Source of the DNA: Pseudorhodoplanes sp. | GTDB taxonomy: Bacteria > Pseudomonadota > Alphaproteobacteria > Rhizobiales > Xanthobacteraceae | DNA: 64,000 bases | NCBI GenBank assembly: GCA_022843165.1 | Contig: JALHOD010000002.1 | Span: 266,908 to 330,907 of the forward strand | Direction of reading: 5' to 3' | Shown: piece after piece, positions 42,215 through 51,019 of the stretch | Position numbering within the stretch: the first letter of the stretch is position 1 | Layout of the letters: every line of letters starts with the position of its first letter | The notes under the pieces: generated by a model | Seen by the model: the letters and a program-made list of their open reading frames with translations, nothing else | Told to the model about the DNA's origin: nothing | Database searches by the model: none | Translations under genes and position numbers: made by a program

Positions 42215-42981
42215 CACTGTGTCGGATTCGCTTTCACGTGATCGAGATGGGAAGCCTCGATAATCAGCGAGGCCAAGGCGCGGCCGATGCAATCGTGAAC
42301 TTTCTGGGCCATTGCGCTGTCTCTGGTGCCAGTACTCAGATCAAAATTACCGTTGTCATTCCAGTAACGCATGATCTCGAGACGATCAAACAAAGGGATT
42401 TCGCGGTCACGTGCAACGACTCGCATCGTGTCGGCATAGGCGCCCGACTGAATCATCGATTCCGTCCGCGGACTGTACTGCATGTTCATCAGGACGGCAT
42501 CCGCGCCGGCTTCATGAATAGCATCGATCCCTTCATCAAGCGTGTGCCGGAACTCGTCCGGATCCACCCCACGCATGGCATCCACCGTTCCTGTTTGCCA
42601 TACTACGAGATCGGGTTTGCGGTCGAGCAGCAATTTTTCGATGTTTTCGACCATGTCGGCGGCTTTGAGGCGTGATTTGGCCTCTGTCACAATGTTAACC
42701 GTGATTTCAGGAAATCGCCGTTTGAGGGCCTCCTCCAGGCGGCTGGGATAGGCTTTTCCGGCCCCTCCCAATGCCGAGGACCCCGTACCGAGCACCAGAA
42801 TCTTGAGTTCCCGGCGATCTTTGACGGCCTTGGCGACCTCGTCCAGCATGGCATCGCCTACCAGAAGATATCCCGGCACTTCGCACGGATCCCTCTGCGG
42901 CAGAGGCACAAGAGGCTCCTGCGCCGCGGCGGGGCCTGCGGCGAGCAGCAACAAAGACAAGGCCATCATGAGCTTTTTCAT
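42214..42981 (-). CDS. SGNH/GDSL-family periplasmic protein (second copy)
   Basis: A 255-residue protein with a signal peptide (MKKLMMALSLLLLAAGPAAA) and SGNH-like blocks: GTGSSALGGAGKAYP with the serine, WQTGTVDAM and a C-terminal region with IASH-like elements. The third and fourth catalytic blocks are less clear than in the downstream paralogue (TEAKSRLKAADM replaces a typical GxN block), so activity may be altered. Its start overlaps the OpgC stop by four bases (ATGA). The two SGNH genes look like a tandem pair that has diverged. Confidence 0.85.
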   Translation of the reverse strand: MKKLMMALSLLLLAAGPAAAQEPLVPLPQRDPCEVPGYLLVGDAMLDEVAKAVKDRRELKILVLGTGSSALGGAGKAYPSRLEEALKRRFPEITVNIVTEAKSRLKAADMVENIEKLLLDRKPDLVVWQTGTVDAMRGVDPDEFRHTLDEGIDAIHEAGADAVLMNMQYSPRTESMIQSGAYADTMRVVARDREIPLFDRLEIMRYWNDNGNFDLSTGTRDSAMAQKVHDCIGRALASLIIEASHLDHVKANPTQ

Positions 42982-44141
42982 GCCTCGCCTCCTGCGAGGT
43001 CCGCGTCCGGCGCCTTGGGCCGCGCGGCGCCCTTGCGTTCCGTGGCTCTTTTGTACCACGCCAAAAGCCAGGCCACCGCAACCATTATTAGAATACCTAA
43101 TATACTGACTACGACCTGCATCGGCACGCCGCCCGAAATCTCCACCTTCGCGAAATGAGCGGCAAAGGCGAGGAAGACCCCGAGGCAGAAAATCTCAAGC
43201 GAATGCTGCCCGCACAAGATAGCCGGACGAAGCCATTTCGACTTCAGCGCCGGCCAATCCCGTGGAATGAAATGGACCGTGACGGCGGCCAGCGCCAAAA
43301 AATGCGCGAACCGCAGGACATCCAGATTGGTCTTGTCGATCGGATAGATATGTTCCGCGAGCCATTTTGGCACCAGCGGCGCCAGACGCGGAAAATGCCA
43401 GGTCAGCGTGATGCAAAAGGCGAATATCAGATAGGCGATTGCAACACCGATGGTGACGCGAGACCGCAGCAATCCCTTCAACCTGTCCGCCCCGCCGAGC
43501 GCGCACCATGCGCCGAAGACGAACAACAACTGCCAGGCGAACGGGTTGAAATACCAGCCACCCGCCGGATAGGCGGGTAAATTCCATCCAAATTCCCATG
43601 TCGCGGCGTAAAGTGCGACAGATGCGGCGAGCGCGAGCGTGGCGTTACGCAGCAACATCCACAGAATCGGCGCGAACAAACACATCAGCACAATATAGAG
43701 CGGCAAGACGTCCATATTGACGGGCTTGAATCTGAGGAGCAGCGCCTGGAAAATCGTGACATCCGGCTGCTGCAGAAAATCGAGCACGCCCATTTCTTCG
43801 GCATAGAGCGGGTTCTGGAAGCTGCGCGCGACATAGGCGATCTGCGCGAGATAGATCGCGAACAGAAAAATATGCGCGACGTAAATCTGCCAGGCCCGCT
43901 TGAGAATGCGGGCGCTCGAGACGACAAAGCCATAATCGCGCATCGCGCGCCCATAGACGAACGCCGCCGTGAACCCCGAAATGAAAATGAAGATTTCGGT
44001 CGCGTCACTGAACCCGTAATTGCGGATCGTCACCCAAGCGACGATATTGGACGGAATATGGTCGAGATAGATCAGCCAAAGCGCGATCCCGCGAAACAGA
44101 TCGAGCCGCAAATCGCGGTCAGAAGGGACCACTGGGGCCAT
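42978..44141 (-). CDS. opgC: OpgC-family membrane acyltransferase
   Basis: The 387-residue inner-membrane protein has about ten helices. The N-terminal LDLFRGIALWLIYLDHIPSN, the EIFIFISGFTAAFVYG segment and HSLEIFCLGVFLAFAAHF are signature blocks of OpgC, which succinylates osmoregulated periplasmic glucans. Two SGNH proteins follow in the same operon, overlapping start to stop. I infer that OpgC transports the acyl group across the membrane and the SGNH partners act in the periplasm, as in other paired acyltransferase systems. No opgG or opgH gene is in the window. Confidence 0.9.
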   Translation of the reverse strand: MAPVVPSDRDLRLDLFRGIALWLIYLDHIPSNIVAWVTIRNYGFSDATEIFIFISGFTAAFVYGRAMRDYGFVVSSARILKRAWQIYVAHIFLFAIYLAQIAYVARSFQNPLYAEEMGVLDFLQQPDVTIFQALLLRFKPVNMDVLPLYIVLMCLFAPILWMLLRNATLALAASVALYAATWEFGWNLPAYPAGGWYFNPFAWQLLFVFGAWCALGGADRLKGLLRSRVTIGVAIAYLIFAFCITLTWHFPRLAPLVPKWLAEHIYPIDKTNLDVLRFAHFLALAAVTVHFIPRDWPALKSKWLRPAILCGQHSLEIFCLGVFLAFAAHFAKVEISGGVPMQVVVSILGILIMVAVAWLLAWYKRATERKGAARPKAPDADLAGGEA

Positions 44142-44257
44142 AATGTTGATTTCCGTCGTGAATTTCCTCCGACAGAGTTGCCGAGCCGCTCGGACGTTGC
44201 AAGCACCCAGATGACGCTATTCAATATCGTCCTCAGGGCAGGAACTCAGGCCACGAA

Positions 44258-44650
44258 ATGTATCGCGCCGTCACCCGCAACATCGAAGTCACGGTCTCGC
44301 CGCGCTTTCTGCCCGACCGTTCGGCCCCCGACAAAGGACATTTCTTCTGGGCCTACACCGTCGAAATCACAAATCTGGGCCAGAAAACTGTCCAATTGAA
44401 GACACGGCATTGGCACATCACCGATGCTCAGGGCCGCGTGCAGGAAGTCCGTGGCGCCGGGGTGGTCGGCGAGGAACCCGTACTGGGACCGGGCGAATCC
44501 TTTGAATACACCAGCGGCGTTCCACTGCCGACGTCGTCGGGTTTCATGTCAGGAAGCTACAGCATGGTCACGACGGATGGAGAACGCTTCGATATCGAAG
44601 TTCCGGCGTTTTCGCTCGATTCCGCGCCAGGTGCCCGCACGATCAATTGA
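44258..44650 (+). CDS. apaG: ApaG
   Basis: A 130-residue protein with the ApaG beta-sandwich pattern: IEVTVSPRFLPDRS, FFWAYTVEITNLG, LKTRHWHITDA and VVGEEPVLGPGESFEY. ApaG homologues resemble the FBXO3 recognition domain; an effect on cobalt or magnesium handling is described in enterics. It is a stand-alone gene here and ends inside the hslO tail (8-bp convergent overlap). Confidence 0.95.
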   Translation: MYRAVTRNIEVTVSPRFLPDRSAPDKGHFFWAYTVEITNLGQKTVQLKTRHWHITDAQGRVQEVRGAGVVGEEPVLGPGESFEYTSGVPLPTSSGFMSGSYSMVTTDGERFDIEVPAFSLDSAPGARTIN

Positions 44651-45662
44651 TCGTGCCGGACTCGTCTGTCTGCCGCACATCCTCGGGATCGAAAATGTAG
44701 GTCTGGCTGCAGAATTCGCAGGTGACGGCAATCTTGTCGTTCTCAACCATGTGATCGCGATCATCCTGCGAGAAGCTCTGCAGCATCGCCTCCACGCTGT
44801 CGCGCGAGCATGAACATTGCGCCACAACCGGCGCGCTGTTGAAGACCCGAACGCCGCGTTCATGAAACAGCCGGTAGACCAGTTTTTCGGTTGATAGCGA
44901 TGGATCGATCAACTCGAGATCTTCAACCGTCTCTATCAGCGACCGTCCTTCCACCCAGGCATCATCCTCGTCAACAGCAGGTGCCGCCACCCCTTCCGGG
45001 GCATCGCCCGGGTCGAGATCTACGACACGCATCCGTTCCGATGCTTTGGGCAGGAATTGCAGTAAAATGCCGCCAGCGCGCCAATGATGCCGGAGCTTTT
45101 CGTTCTGATCGCTGCGAAATTCCTCGGCGACGGCGAGGCGGACGCGGGTCGGAATTTGCTCCGAGCGTCGGAAATATTCATGCGCCGCATCCTCCAGTCC
45201 GCCACCTTCCAGTGCCACGACGCCCTGATAGCGGCTCATGTCGCCGCCTTGGTCGATCGTCATGGCGAGATGCCCCTGTCCCAGCAGATCGCCGGCGAAA
45301 ACCCTTTTTTCCGCAATGGCCGAGGCCACACGGTTCTTGTCGAAACGTGCGCAGGCTCGGATCTTGCCGCCGGTCGCGTAATCCACAACCAGCATCCGCA
45401 CCGGCCCATCGGTCTGAGTCTGCAATATGAAGCGGCCGTCGAATTTCAGCGCCGAGCCAAACAAGGCGGCAAGCGCGATCGCCTCCCCGAGCAGGCTGGC
45501 GACGGGGGCCGGATAATCATGCCGCGACAGGATCTCGTCCACCGCCGGCCCAAGCCGGACCACGCGGCCGCGCAGGTCCAGCGCAGCCACTTCGAATGGA
45601 AGGATCGTGTCGTCCGCAGACTGATCCGCAGGCGTTCTGGACGGAATCTCGATATTTTTCAT
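44643..45662 (-). CDS. hslO: Hsp33 redox-regulated chaperone
   Basis: The 339-residue protein has the Hsp33 N-terminal domain and the C-terminal redox switch, with zinc ligands CSC (Cys283, Cys285) and CEFC (Cys315, Cys318). Oxidation releases zinc and activates holdase function in the cytosol. Start and stop are shared tightly with neighbours: its ATG overlaps the argF stop by one base (TGATG) and its stop overlaps apaG on the other strand. It is therefore the last gene of an argD-argF-hslO unit. Confidence 0.95.
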   Translation of the reverse strand: MKNIEIPSRTPADQSADDTILPFEVAALDLRGRVVRLGPAVDEILSRHDYPAPVASLLGEAIALAALFGSALKFDGRFILQTQTDGPVRMLVVDYATGGKIRACARFDKNRVASAIAEKRVFAGDLLGQGHLAMTIDQGGDMSRYQGVVALEGGGLEDAAHEYFRRSEQIPTRVRLAVAEEFRSDQNEKLRHHWRAGGILLQFLPKASERMRVVDLDPGDAPEGVAAPAVDEDDAWVEGRSLIETVEDLELIDPSLSTEKLVYRLFHERGVRVFNSAPVVAQCSCSRDSVEAMLQSFSQDDRDHMVENDKIAVTCEFCSQTYIFDPEDVRQTDESGTIN

Positions 45663-46588
45663 CACATTGTCGCGTTCAGGCACCACGTAAGAATGCCCTT
45701 CTGCGCATGCAAGCGGTTTTCGGCTTCATCGAAGACCACCGATTGCGGACCATCCATCACCTCGTCCGTGACTTCCTCGCCCCGGTGAGCCGGCAGACAA
45801 TGCATGAAAATGGCGTCCGGCTTGGCTTTCGCCATCAATTTCGCATTGACCTGATAGCGGCTGAGCAGGTTGTGGCGGTTCGCCTTGGACTGCTCGTCGC
45901 CCATCGACACCCAGGTATCCGTGACCACGCAATCCGCGCCGGCGACCGCCTCCTCCGGGTCTTCCCCAATGCGGATGGCGGCGCCAGACGATTTCGCCCA
46001 GTCCAGAAGCCATTTTTTTGGCGACAATTCAGGCGGGCTGGCGACCCTGAGAGCGAAATCGAACTGTTTGGCGGCATGCATCCACGACGCCAGAACATTG
46101 TTGGCATCCCCGGTCCACGCCACCGTCCGGCCGCGAATGGGACCGCGATGCTCCTCGAAGGTCATGACATCCGCCATCACCTGGCAGGGGTGCGATCGCT
46201 TGGTCAAACCGTTGATCACGGGAACCGTCGCGTACCGGGCCAATTCATCGAGAATGCCATGGTCCAGGGTGCGGATCATGATGCCGTCGACATAACGCGA
46301 CATCACGCGCGCCGTATCGGCGATGGTCTCGCCGCGGCCAAGCTGCATTTCCGGGCCGGTGAGGACGACCGTGTCACCGCCGAGTTGACGCATGGCGACA
46401 TCGAACGAAACGCGCGTACGGGTAGATGGCTTGTCGAAAATCATTGCCAGGGTCTGGCCGGCCAGCGGCCGCTTGCCCGCGCCCGCGCGCCGCGCCTTCT
46501 TCATCGCCATGGCGCTTTCGATCATCCCGCGCAATTCCGCAGACGGGATATCGATGAGATCCAGAAAATGCCGGACGCCATTGGTCAT
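45662..46588 (-). CDS. argF: ornithine carbamoyltransferase
   Basis: The 308-residue enzyme carries the carbamoyl-phosphate site [10 protein letters not shown], the HPCQVMAD block ([16 protein letters not shown]), DxxxSMG (DTWVSMGDE) and [11 protein letters not shown]. It makes citrulline from ornithine in arginine synthesis. Its start overlaps the argD stop by four bases (ATGA). It stands between argD and hslO in one unit. Confidence 0.97.
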   Translation of the reverse strand: MTNGVRHFLDLIDIPSAELRGMIESAMAMKKARRAGAGKRPLAGQTLAMIFDKPSTRTRVSFDVAMRQLGGDTVVLTGPEMQLGRGETIADTARVMSRYVDGIMIRTLDHGILDELARYATVPVINGLTKRSHPCQVMADVMTFEEHRGPIRGRTVAWTGDANNVLASWMHAAKQFDFALRVASPPELSPKKWLLDWAKSSGAAIRIGEDPEEAVAGADCVVTDTWVSMGDEQSKANRHNLLSRYQVNAKLMAKAKPDAIFMHCLPAHRGEEVTDEVMDGPQSVVFDEAENRLHAQKGILTWCLNATM

Positions 46589-47790
46589 CTTGCGGCACCG
46601 AGGTTGACGGGTTTTTGCGCAGCGGCGATGCGCGTACAGGCGCGATCGATCATCCCGATGGCTTCGGTAACTTCGCTTTCGCCGGCGATCAGCGGAGGCA
46701 ACAGCCGTACGACATTGTCACCCGCCGCGACCGTCAGCAGCTTTTCTGCACGGAATTCACTGACGAGATCGCCATTGGGCACCACGGCACGCAATCCGAT
46801 CAGCAATCCTTCGCCGCGCACTTCAGCAATAACGCCAGGGTGCCGGTCCTTGAGTTCGGCGAGACGCTGCTTGAACAGGATGGCCGTCTTCTGCACGTGC
46901 GGGAGAAAGCCTTCGTCGAGTACGACATCGAGCACGGCGTTGCCGACCGCCATCGCAAGCGGATTGCCGCCGAATGTCGAACCGTGTGTCCCGGCGGTCA
47001 TGCCTTTTGCCGCATCTGCGGTGGCAAGACAGGCGCCAATGGGGAATCCTCCGCCCAACGCTTTGGCCAGCGCCATGATGTCGGGCGCGACGCCGCTGCG
47101 CTGATAACCGAACAATTCACCGGTTCGGCCAATACCGGTCTGCACTTCGTCCAGAACCAGCAGCAGGCCGTGCTCGTCGCACAACTGCCGCAGCGCCTTC
47201 AGGAATTGCGGCGGCACCACCCGCACACCGCCCTCGCCCTGGACCGGCTCAATCAGAATGGCGGCCGTGTTCTCGCCGATCGCCTTTTTCACAAGTTTAA
47301 TGTCGCCGAACGGCAACTGGTCGAAGCCTTCGGCCACAGGACCGAAGCCCTCCAGATACTTTTTCTGTCCGCCCGCAGCCAATGTCGCCAGGGTGCGGCC
47401 GTGAAAAGCGCCCTCGAAGGTGATGATGCGATAGCGATCCGGGTTGCCGCTGACGGCGTGGAATTTCCGCGCCATCTTGATCGCGCATTCCATCGCCTCC
47501 GCACCGGAATTGGCAAAGAAGACGGTGTCCGCAAAGCTGTTCTCGCAAAGCCGCGCGGCCAGCCGCTCGGCCTCGGGAATGCGAAACAGGTTCGAGACGT
47601 GCCAGACCTTCTGGCCCTGCTCGGTCAGAGCCGCGACCAGCTTGGGATGCGCGTGACCCAGCACATTGACCGCCACGCCGCAGGCAAAATCGAGGTAGCG
47701 CTCGCCGGCCGTCGACATCAGCCAGGCCCCCTCACCCCGCTCAAAAGCAAGGTCGGCGCGGGCATAGGTCGGCAACAGATGCGAGGTCAC
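46585..47790 (-). CDS. argD: acetylornithine aminotransferase
   Basis: The 401-residue PLP enzyme of the class III aminotransferase family shows [19 protein letters not shown] (PLP-binding Asp), the Schiff-base lysine in [15 protein letters not shown], and an N-terminal [18 protein letters not shown] block. It acts before ArgF in arginine synthesis and may also act on succinyldiaminopimelate. It heads the argD-argF-hslO unit. A stem-loop in the leader lies about 40 bp upstream. Confidence 0.95.
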   Translation of the reverse strand: MTSHLLPTYARADLAFERGEGAWLMSTAGERYLDFACGVAVNVLGHAHPKLVAALTEQGQKVWHVSNLFRIPEAERLAARLCENSFADTVFFANSGAEAMECAIKMARKFHAVSGNPDRYRIITFEGAFHGRTLATLAAGGQKKYLEGFGPVAEGFDQLPFGDIKLVKKAIGENTAAILIEPVQGEGGVRVVPPQFLKALRQLCDEHGLLLVLDEVQTGIGRTGELFGYQRSGVAPDIMALAKALGGGFPIGACLATADAAKGMTAGTHGSTFGGNPLAMAVGNAVLDVVLDEGFLPHVQKTAILFKQRLAELKDRHPGVIAEVRGEGLLIGLRAVVPNGDLVSEFRAEKLLTVAAGDNVVRLLPPLIAGESEVTEAIGMIDRACTRIAAAQKPVNLGAAR

Positions 47791-47829
47791 GGCTGAGTGA
47801 ATCCAGGGTCCGGAAGCTGAAAATGAAAT

Positions 47830-47851
47830 GTGCCGCCTCTTCGGGCGGCAC
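47830..47851 (-). promoter_or_regulatory. stem-loop in the argD leader
   Basis: GTGCCGCC (47830-47837) pairs perfectly with GGCGGCAC (47844-47851) around TCTTCG. On the argD strand it is followed by ATTTCATTTTC, too weak for a clear terminator. It could be a leader attenuator element or part of the end of another transcript. The rest of the 369-bp argD/gcrA gap holds the GANTC repeat and no gene I can identify. Confidence 0.4.
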
Positions 47852-47978
47852 TGAAAAGCATTCTAGGACCGCTCGACCGACTGTCAACCGACAGGAACGG
47901 TAACGCGATGCCGCACGTTTCATAACAACCGGTGGAAACCCGCCAAAATGAGCCATAACTTGGGGATGCCGTGTTTGC

Positions 47979-47998
47979 GGACTCTTGCAGGCGAGTCC
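47979..47998. promoter_or_regulatory. inverted repeat carrying two GANTC sites upstream of gcrA
   Basis: GGACTC (47979-47984) and GAGTCC (47993-47998) are inverted arms around TTGCAGGC, and each contains a GANTC sequence, the CcrM methylation target. They lie about 165-180 bp before the gcrA start. GcrA itself works at GANTC-methylated promoters in Caulobacter, so feedback is possible but unproven. Confidence 0.4.
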
Positions 47999-48159
47999 GG
48001 CCATCTTGTAGTGTCTCGGTCGCGGGATACGACATCTCGTGCGGCGGACTGACATTCTAGTTCCATTGGTACACGCGTCGCGTTGGGCCAGCCATCAGGC
48101 TGCCCGGCGAGGGGAGTGGATTCTGCCGAGAAATCAGCCGGATGGAACCGGGAGAGAGC

Positions 48160-48660
48160 ATGACCATGGGTTGGACGGACGAACGGGTGGAGCTTTTGAA
48201 GAAGCTTTGGGCTGACGGCCTGTCGGCCAGTCAGATTGCTGCCGAATTGGGTGGAATCACGCGCAATGCGGTGATCGGCAAGGTTCACCGTCTCGGCCTT
48301 TCGGGGCGCGCCAAAAGTCCGTCCTCTTCGGCACCGCGACAGCGCAAGCCGCGCCAGTCCCACATGCTGCGGGTTTCGCGCCCGGCCATGCGCGGCAACA
48401 CTGCGCTCGCCTATTCCTACGATTATGACGTCGAAGCGGAGCCTGCTCCGGTCGAGAACATCATTCCGATGGGCCAGCGCCGCACCTTGCTGGAACTGAC
48501 GGAAGAAACCTGCCGCTGGCCGATCGGCGATCCAGCCACGCAGGATTTCTATTTCTGCGGCGGCAAGACCGTGGCCGGCGTTCCCTATTGCAGCTACCAC
48601 TCGCGCATCGCCTACCAGCCGCCGACCGCGCGGCGCGACAAGCGCCCGTTCCGCGGGTAA
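48160..48660 (+). CDS. gcrA: GcrA cell-cycle regulator
   Basis: The 166-residue protein has the GcrA N-terminal DNA-binding domain (WTDERVELLKKLWADGLS and SQIAAELGGITRNAVIGKVH) and the C-terminal RNA-polymerase-interacting part with CRWPIGDP, YFCGG and YCSYHSRIAY. GcrA is a sigma70-associated activator of promoters with methylated GANTC sites, confined to alphaproteobacteria. I start at ATG 48160 (GGGAGAGAG upstream); ATG 48166 gives MGWTDERV, closer to homologues and equally possible. Convergent with phoB. Confidence 0.95.
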   Translation: MTMGWTDERVELLKKLWADGLSASQIAAELGGITRNAVIGKVHRLGLSGRAKSPSSSAPRQRKPRQSHMLRVSRPAMRGNTALAYSYDYDVEAEPAPVENIIPMGQRRTLLELTEETCRWPIGDPATQDFYFCGGKTVAGVPYCSYHSRIAYQPPTARRDKRPFRG

Positions 48661-48714
48661 TCCGCCGGTCGGGATTGCAGTTTCTGTCGGGCGGACATTC
48701 CGCCTGCTATTGCG

Positions 48715-49425
48715 TCAGCTGGCTTTTCCGAACCGGTCGTCGATGGAATAGCCGGAGCCGCGCACCGTGCGGATGGGATCGGTTTCGCGGCCGCGGTTAA
48801 GCGCCTTCCGCAAACGTCCCACATGCACGTCAACGGTGCGTTCATCGATATAGACATCGCTGCCCCAAACGCCGTCGAGCAATTGTTCGCGCGTGAAGAC
48901 GCGGCCGGGACGCTCCATCAGATATTCCAGCAGCCGGTATTCCGTCGGCCCGAGATCGATATCGCGGCCGCCGCGGGAAACACGCCGCTTGACCCGGTCG
49001 AGTTCGATCTCGCCGAGCGTCAGCGTGTCCGCCATGCGCTCCGGCTTGGACCGCCGCAACAAGGCGCGCACACGCGCCAGCAATTCCGGAACCGAGAACG
49101 GCTTGACGACATAATCGTCGGCGCCGGTCGCGAGACCGCGCACGCGCTCGCTCTCCTCGCCGCGCGCCGTCAGCATGATGATAGGCAGCGATTTCGTCTC
49201 CTGGCGGGTGCGAAGCCGCCGGCAAAGTTCGATACCGGACAATCCCGGCAGCATCCAGTCAAGCACGACAAGATCCGGAAGCTTTTCGCGCAGCCATGTG
49301 TCGGCATCGTCGCCGCGCGCAACGGTTTCCACATTGTAGCCTTCTGCTTCAAGATTGTAGCGCAGCAGCAAAGACAGCGGCTCTTCGTCTTCGACGATCA
49401 AAATCTGCGCAACCTGGCCGTTCAT
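48715..49425 (-). CDS. phoB: phosphate response regulator PhoB
   Basis: The 236-residue protein is an OmpR-type regulator: receiver domain with ILIVEDEEPLS and phospho-acceptor Asp56 in VVLDWMLPG, and a winged-helix DNA-binding domain with LGPTEYRLLEYLMERPGRVFTREQLLD split over residues 155-180. It is the last gene of the phosphate operon, 11 bp after phoU. It should bind the direct repeats upstream of pstS. Confidence 0.96.
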   Translation of the reverse strand: MNGQVAQILIVEDEEPLSLLLRYNLEAEGYNVETVARGDDADTWLREKLPDLVVLDWMLPGLSGIELCRRLRTRQETKSLPIIMLTARGEESERVRGLATGADDYVVKPFSVPELLARVRALLRRSKPERMADTLTLGEIELDRVKRRVSRGGRDIDLGPTEYRLLEYLMERPGRVFTREQLLDGVWGSDVYIDERTVDVHVGRLRKALNRGRETDPIRTVRGSGYSIDDRFGKAS

Positions 49426-49436
49426 GCTTGCCCCGC

Positions 49437-50150
49437 CTAGCCCCGAGCCGGCACGGTCGCGAATGTCGTAGTGTCGCCCTTAGGCCGTTCAGCGGTCAGC
49501 GGACGTCCTTCCACCATATAGTGTACGGTTTCCGCGATATTGGTCGCATGGTCGCCCATGCGCTCGATGTTCTTGGCGCTGAACATCAGGTGGATGCACA
49601 GGCTGATGCTGCTCGGGTCCTCCGCCATATAGGTCAGAAGCTCGCGAAACAACGACGTGCACAGGGAATCGATCTCCTCGTCGCCCTTCCACACCGCCAG
49701 CGCATTGCTGAGATTACGGGTGGCATAGCTGTCCAGCACCTGCTTGAGCTGGGCCAGAACGAGCTCGGACATGTGCTCGAGCCCGCGGATGATCGTCGGC
49801 GAAGGAAGATCTCCCGTGATGTCGACGACCCGCTTGGCGATATTCTTGGCCAGATCCCCGATCCGCTCAAGATCGTTGCAGACGCGAAGCGCGCCGATGA
49901 CCTCCCGGAGATCGATGGCCATAGGCTGCCGTCGCGCAATCGTCAGGATGGCCTTTTCCTCGATATCGCGCTGCAGATCGTCGATCGCTTCATCCCGCTG
50001 GATCACCGTTGACGCCAATCCGGTATCCCGGCTGGCGAGCGCATCGACTGAATCAGCGATAGCCCTTTCAGCGAGCCCGCCCATTTCGGCGACCATGCGG
50101 GTCAATTCCTCGAGATCCGCGTCGAATGCCTTGGCAATATGGTCCGGCAT
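49437..50150 (-). CDS. phoU: phosphate signalling protein PhoU
   Basis: A 237-residue protein built of two PhoU three-helix domains with the metal-binding DNDxxR-like segments: VCNDLERIGDLAKNI and KNIERMGDHATNIAE, both with the conserved E-R-I/M-G-D pattern. It relays Pst transporter status to PhoR. The ATG 50150 is the family-typical start (MPDHIAKAFD). It sits between pstB and phoB. Confidence 0.96.
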   Translation of the reverse strand: MPDHIAKAFDADLEELTRMVAEMGGLAERAIADSVDALASRDTGLASTVIQRDEAIDDLQRDIEEKAILTIARRQPMAIDLREVIGALRVCNDLERIGDLAKNIAKRVVDITGDLPSPTIIRGLEHMSELVLAQLKQVLDSYATRNLSNALAVWKGDEEIDSLCTSLFRELLTYMAEDPSSISLCIHLMFSAKNIERMGDHATNIAETVHYMVEGRPLTAERPKGDTTTFATVPARG

Positions 50151-50184
50151 TGTCTTCTTTCCTTGTCCGTCGTTTCGCCGCCGC

Positions 50185-50994
50185 TTATCCGAAGCGGCCG
50201 GTGATGTAATCCTGGGTTCGGCGGTCTTCCGGAGTTGTGAAAATCTTCTCCGTCGTTCCCTGTTCGACCAGGTTCCCGAGATGGAAGAATGCCGTGCGCT
50301 GCGACACACGCGCAGCCTGCTGCATGGAATGGGTTACGATCACGATCGTGAAGTTCTCGCGCAATTCGTCCATGAGCTCTTCGATCTTCGCCGTCGCGAT
50401 CGGATCCAGCGCGGAGCAAGGCTCATCCATCAGGATCACCTCGGGCCCCACCGCGATGGCGCGCGCAATGCAAAGCCGCTGCTGCTGGCCGCCGGAAAGG
50501 CTCGTCCCGGAATCCTGGAGGCGATCCTTGACCTCCTCAAACAGCCCGGCGCGTTTGAGACTGGTGATCACGATTTCGTCGAGATCGGCCTTGTTGCGGC
50601 CAAGGCCATGGATGCGCGGTCCATAGGCGACGTTTTCGTAAACCGATTTGGGGAACGGATTGGGCTTCTGGAACACCATCCCGACGCGGGCACGAAGCTG
50701 AACCACGTCCAGCGAGCGGTCGTAGATGTCGTTGCCGTCGATCTCGATTTTTCCGGTCACCCGTGCGGTTGCGATCGTATCGTTCATTCGGTTGATGCAG
50801 CGCAGGAATGTCGACTTGCCGCATCCCGACGGCCCGATGAAAGCCGTGACGGCATTTTCCGGAATGTCGATGGAGACATTCTTCAGCGCATGCTTTTCAC
50901 CATAATAGACATTCACGTCGCGTGCCGTAACCTTCGGCTTCGACATGTCCACCACCGGCTGCTGCGGCCGGCTGGTTTGAACGAGGGCATCCAT
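50185..50994 (-). CDS. pstB: phosphate ABC transporter ATPase PstB
   Basis: A 269-residue ABC ATPase with Walker [10 protein letters not shown], signature [14 protein letters not shown] and Walker [14 protein letters not shown], plus the PstB-specific NRMNDTI and [14 protein letters not shown] segments. It energises phosphate import with PstA and PstC. I start at ATG 50994, where AGGAG lies about nine bases upstream; ATG 51003 would leave no spacing to that sequence. Confidence 0.96.
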   Translation of the reverse strand: MDALVQTSRPQQPVVDMSKPKVTARDVNVYYGEKHALKNVSIDIPENAVTAFIGPSGCGKSTFLRCINRMNDTIATARVTGKIEIDGNDIYDRSLDVVQLRARVGMVFQKPNPFPKSVYENVAYGPRIHGLGRNKADLDEIVITSLKRAGLFEEVKDRLQDSGTSLSGGQQQRLCIARAIAVGPEVILMDEPCSALDPIATAKIEELMDELRENFTIVIVTHSMQQAARVSQRTAFFHLGNLVEQGTTEKIFTTPEDRRTQDYITGRFG

Positions 50995-51019
50995 CGCTAG
51001 CATCTCCTGTTCCTCATAC

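Noticed and set aside
45596..47104. A 502-codon + strand open frame over argF and argD
   Set aside because: Antisense shadow of two well-conserved arginine genes.
48688..48706. Terminator between gcrA and phoB
   Set aside because: A short GGCGG/CCGCC stem is present but no U-tract follows on either strand.
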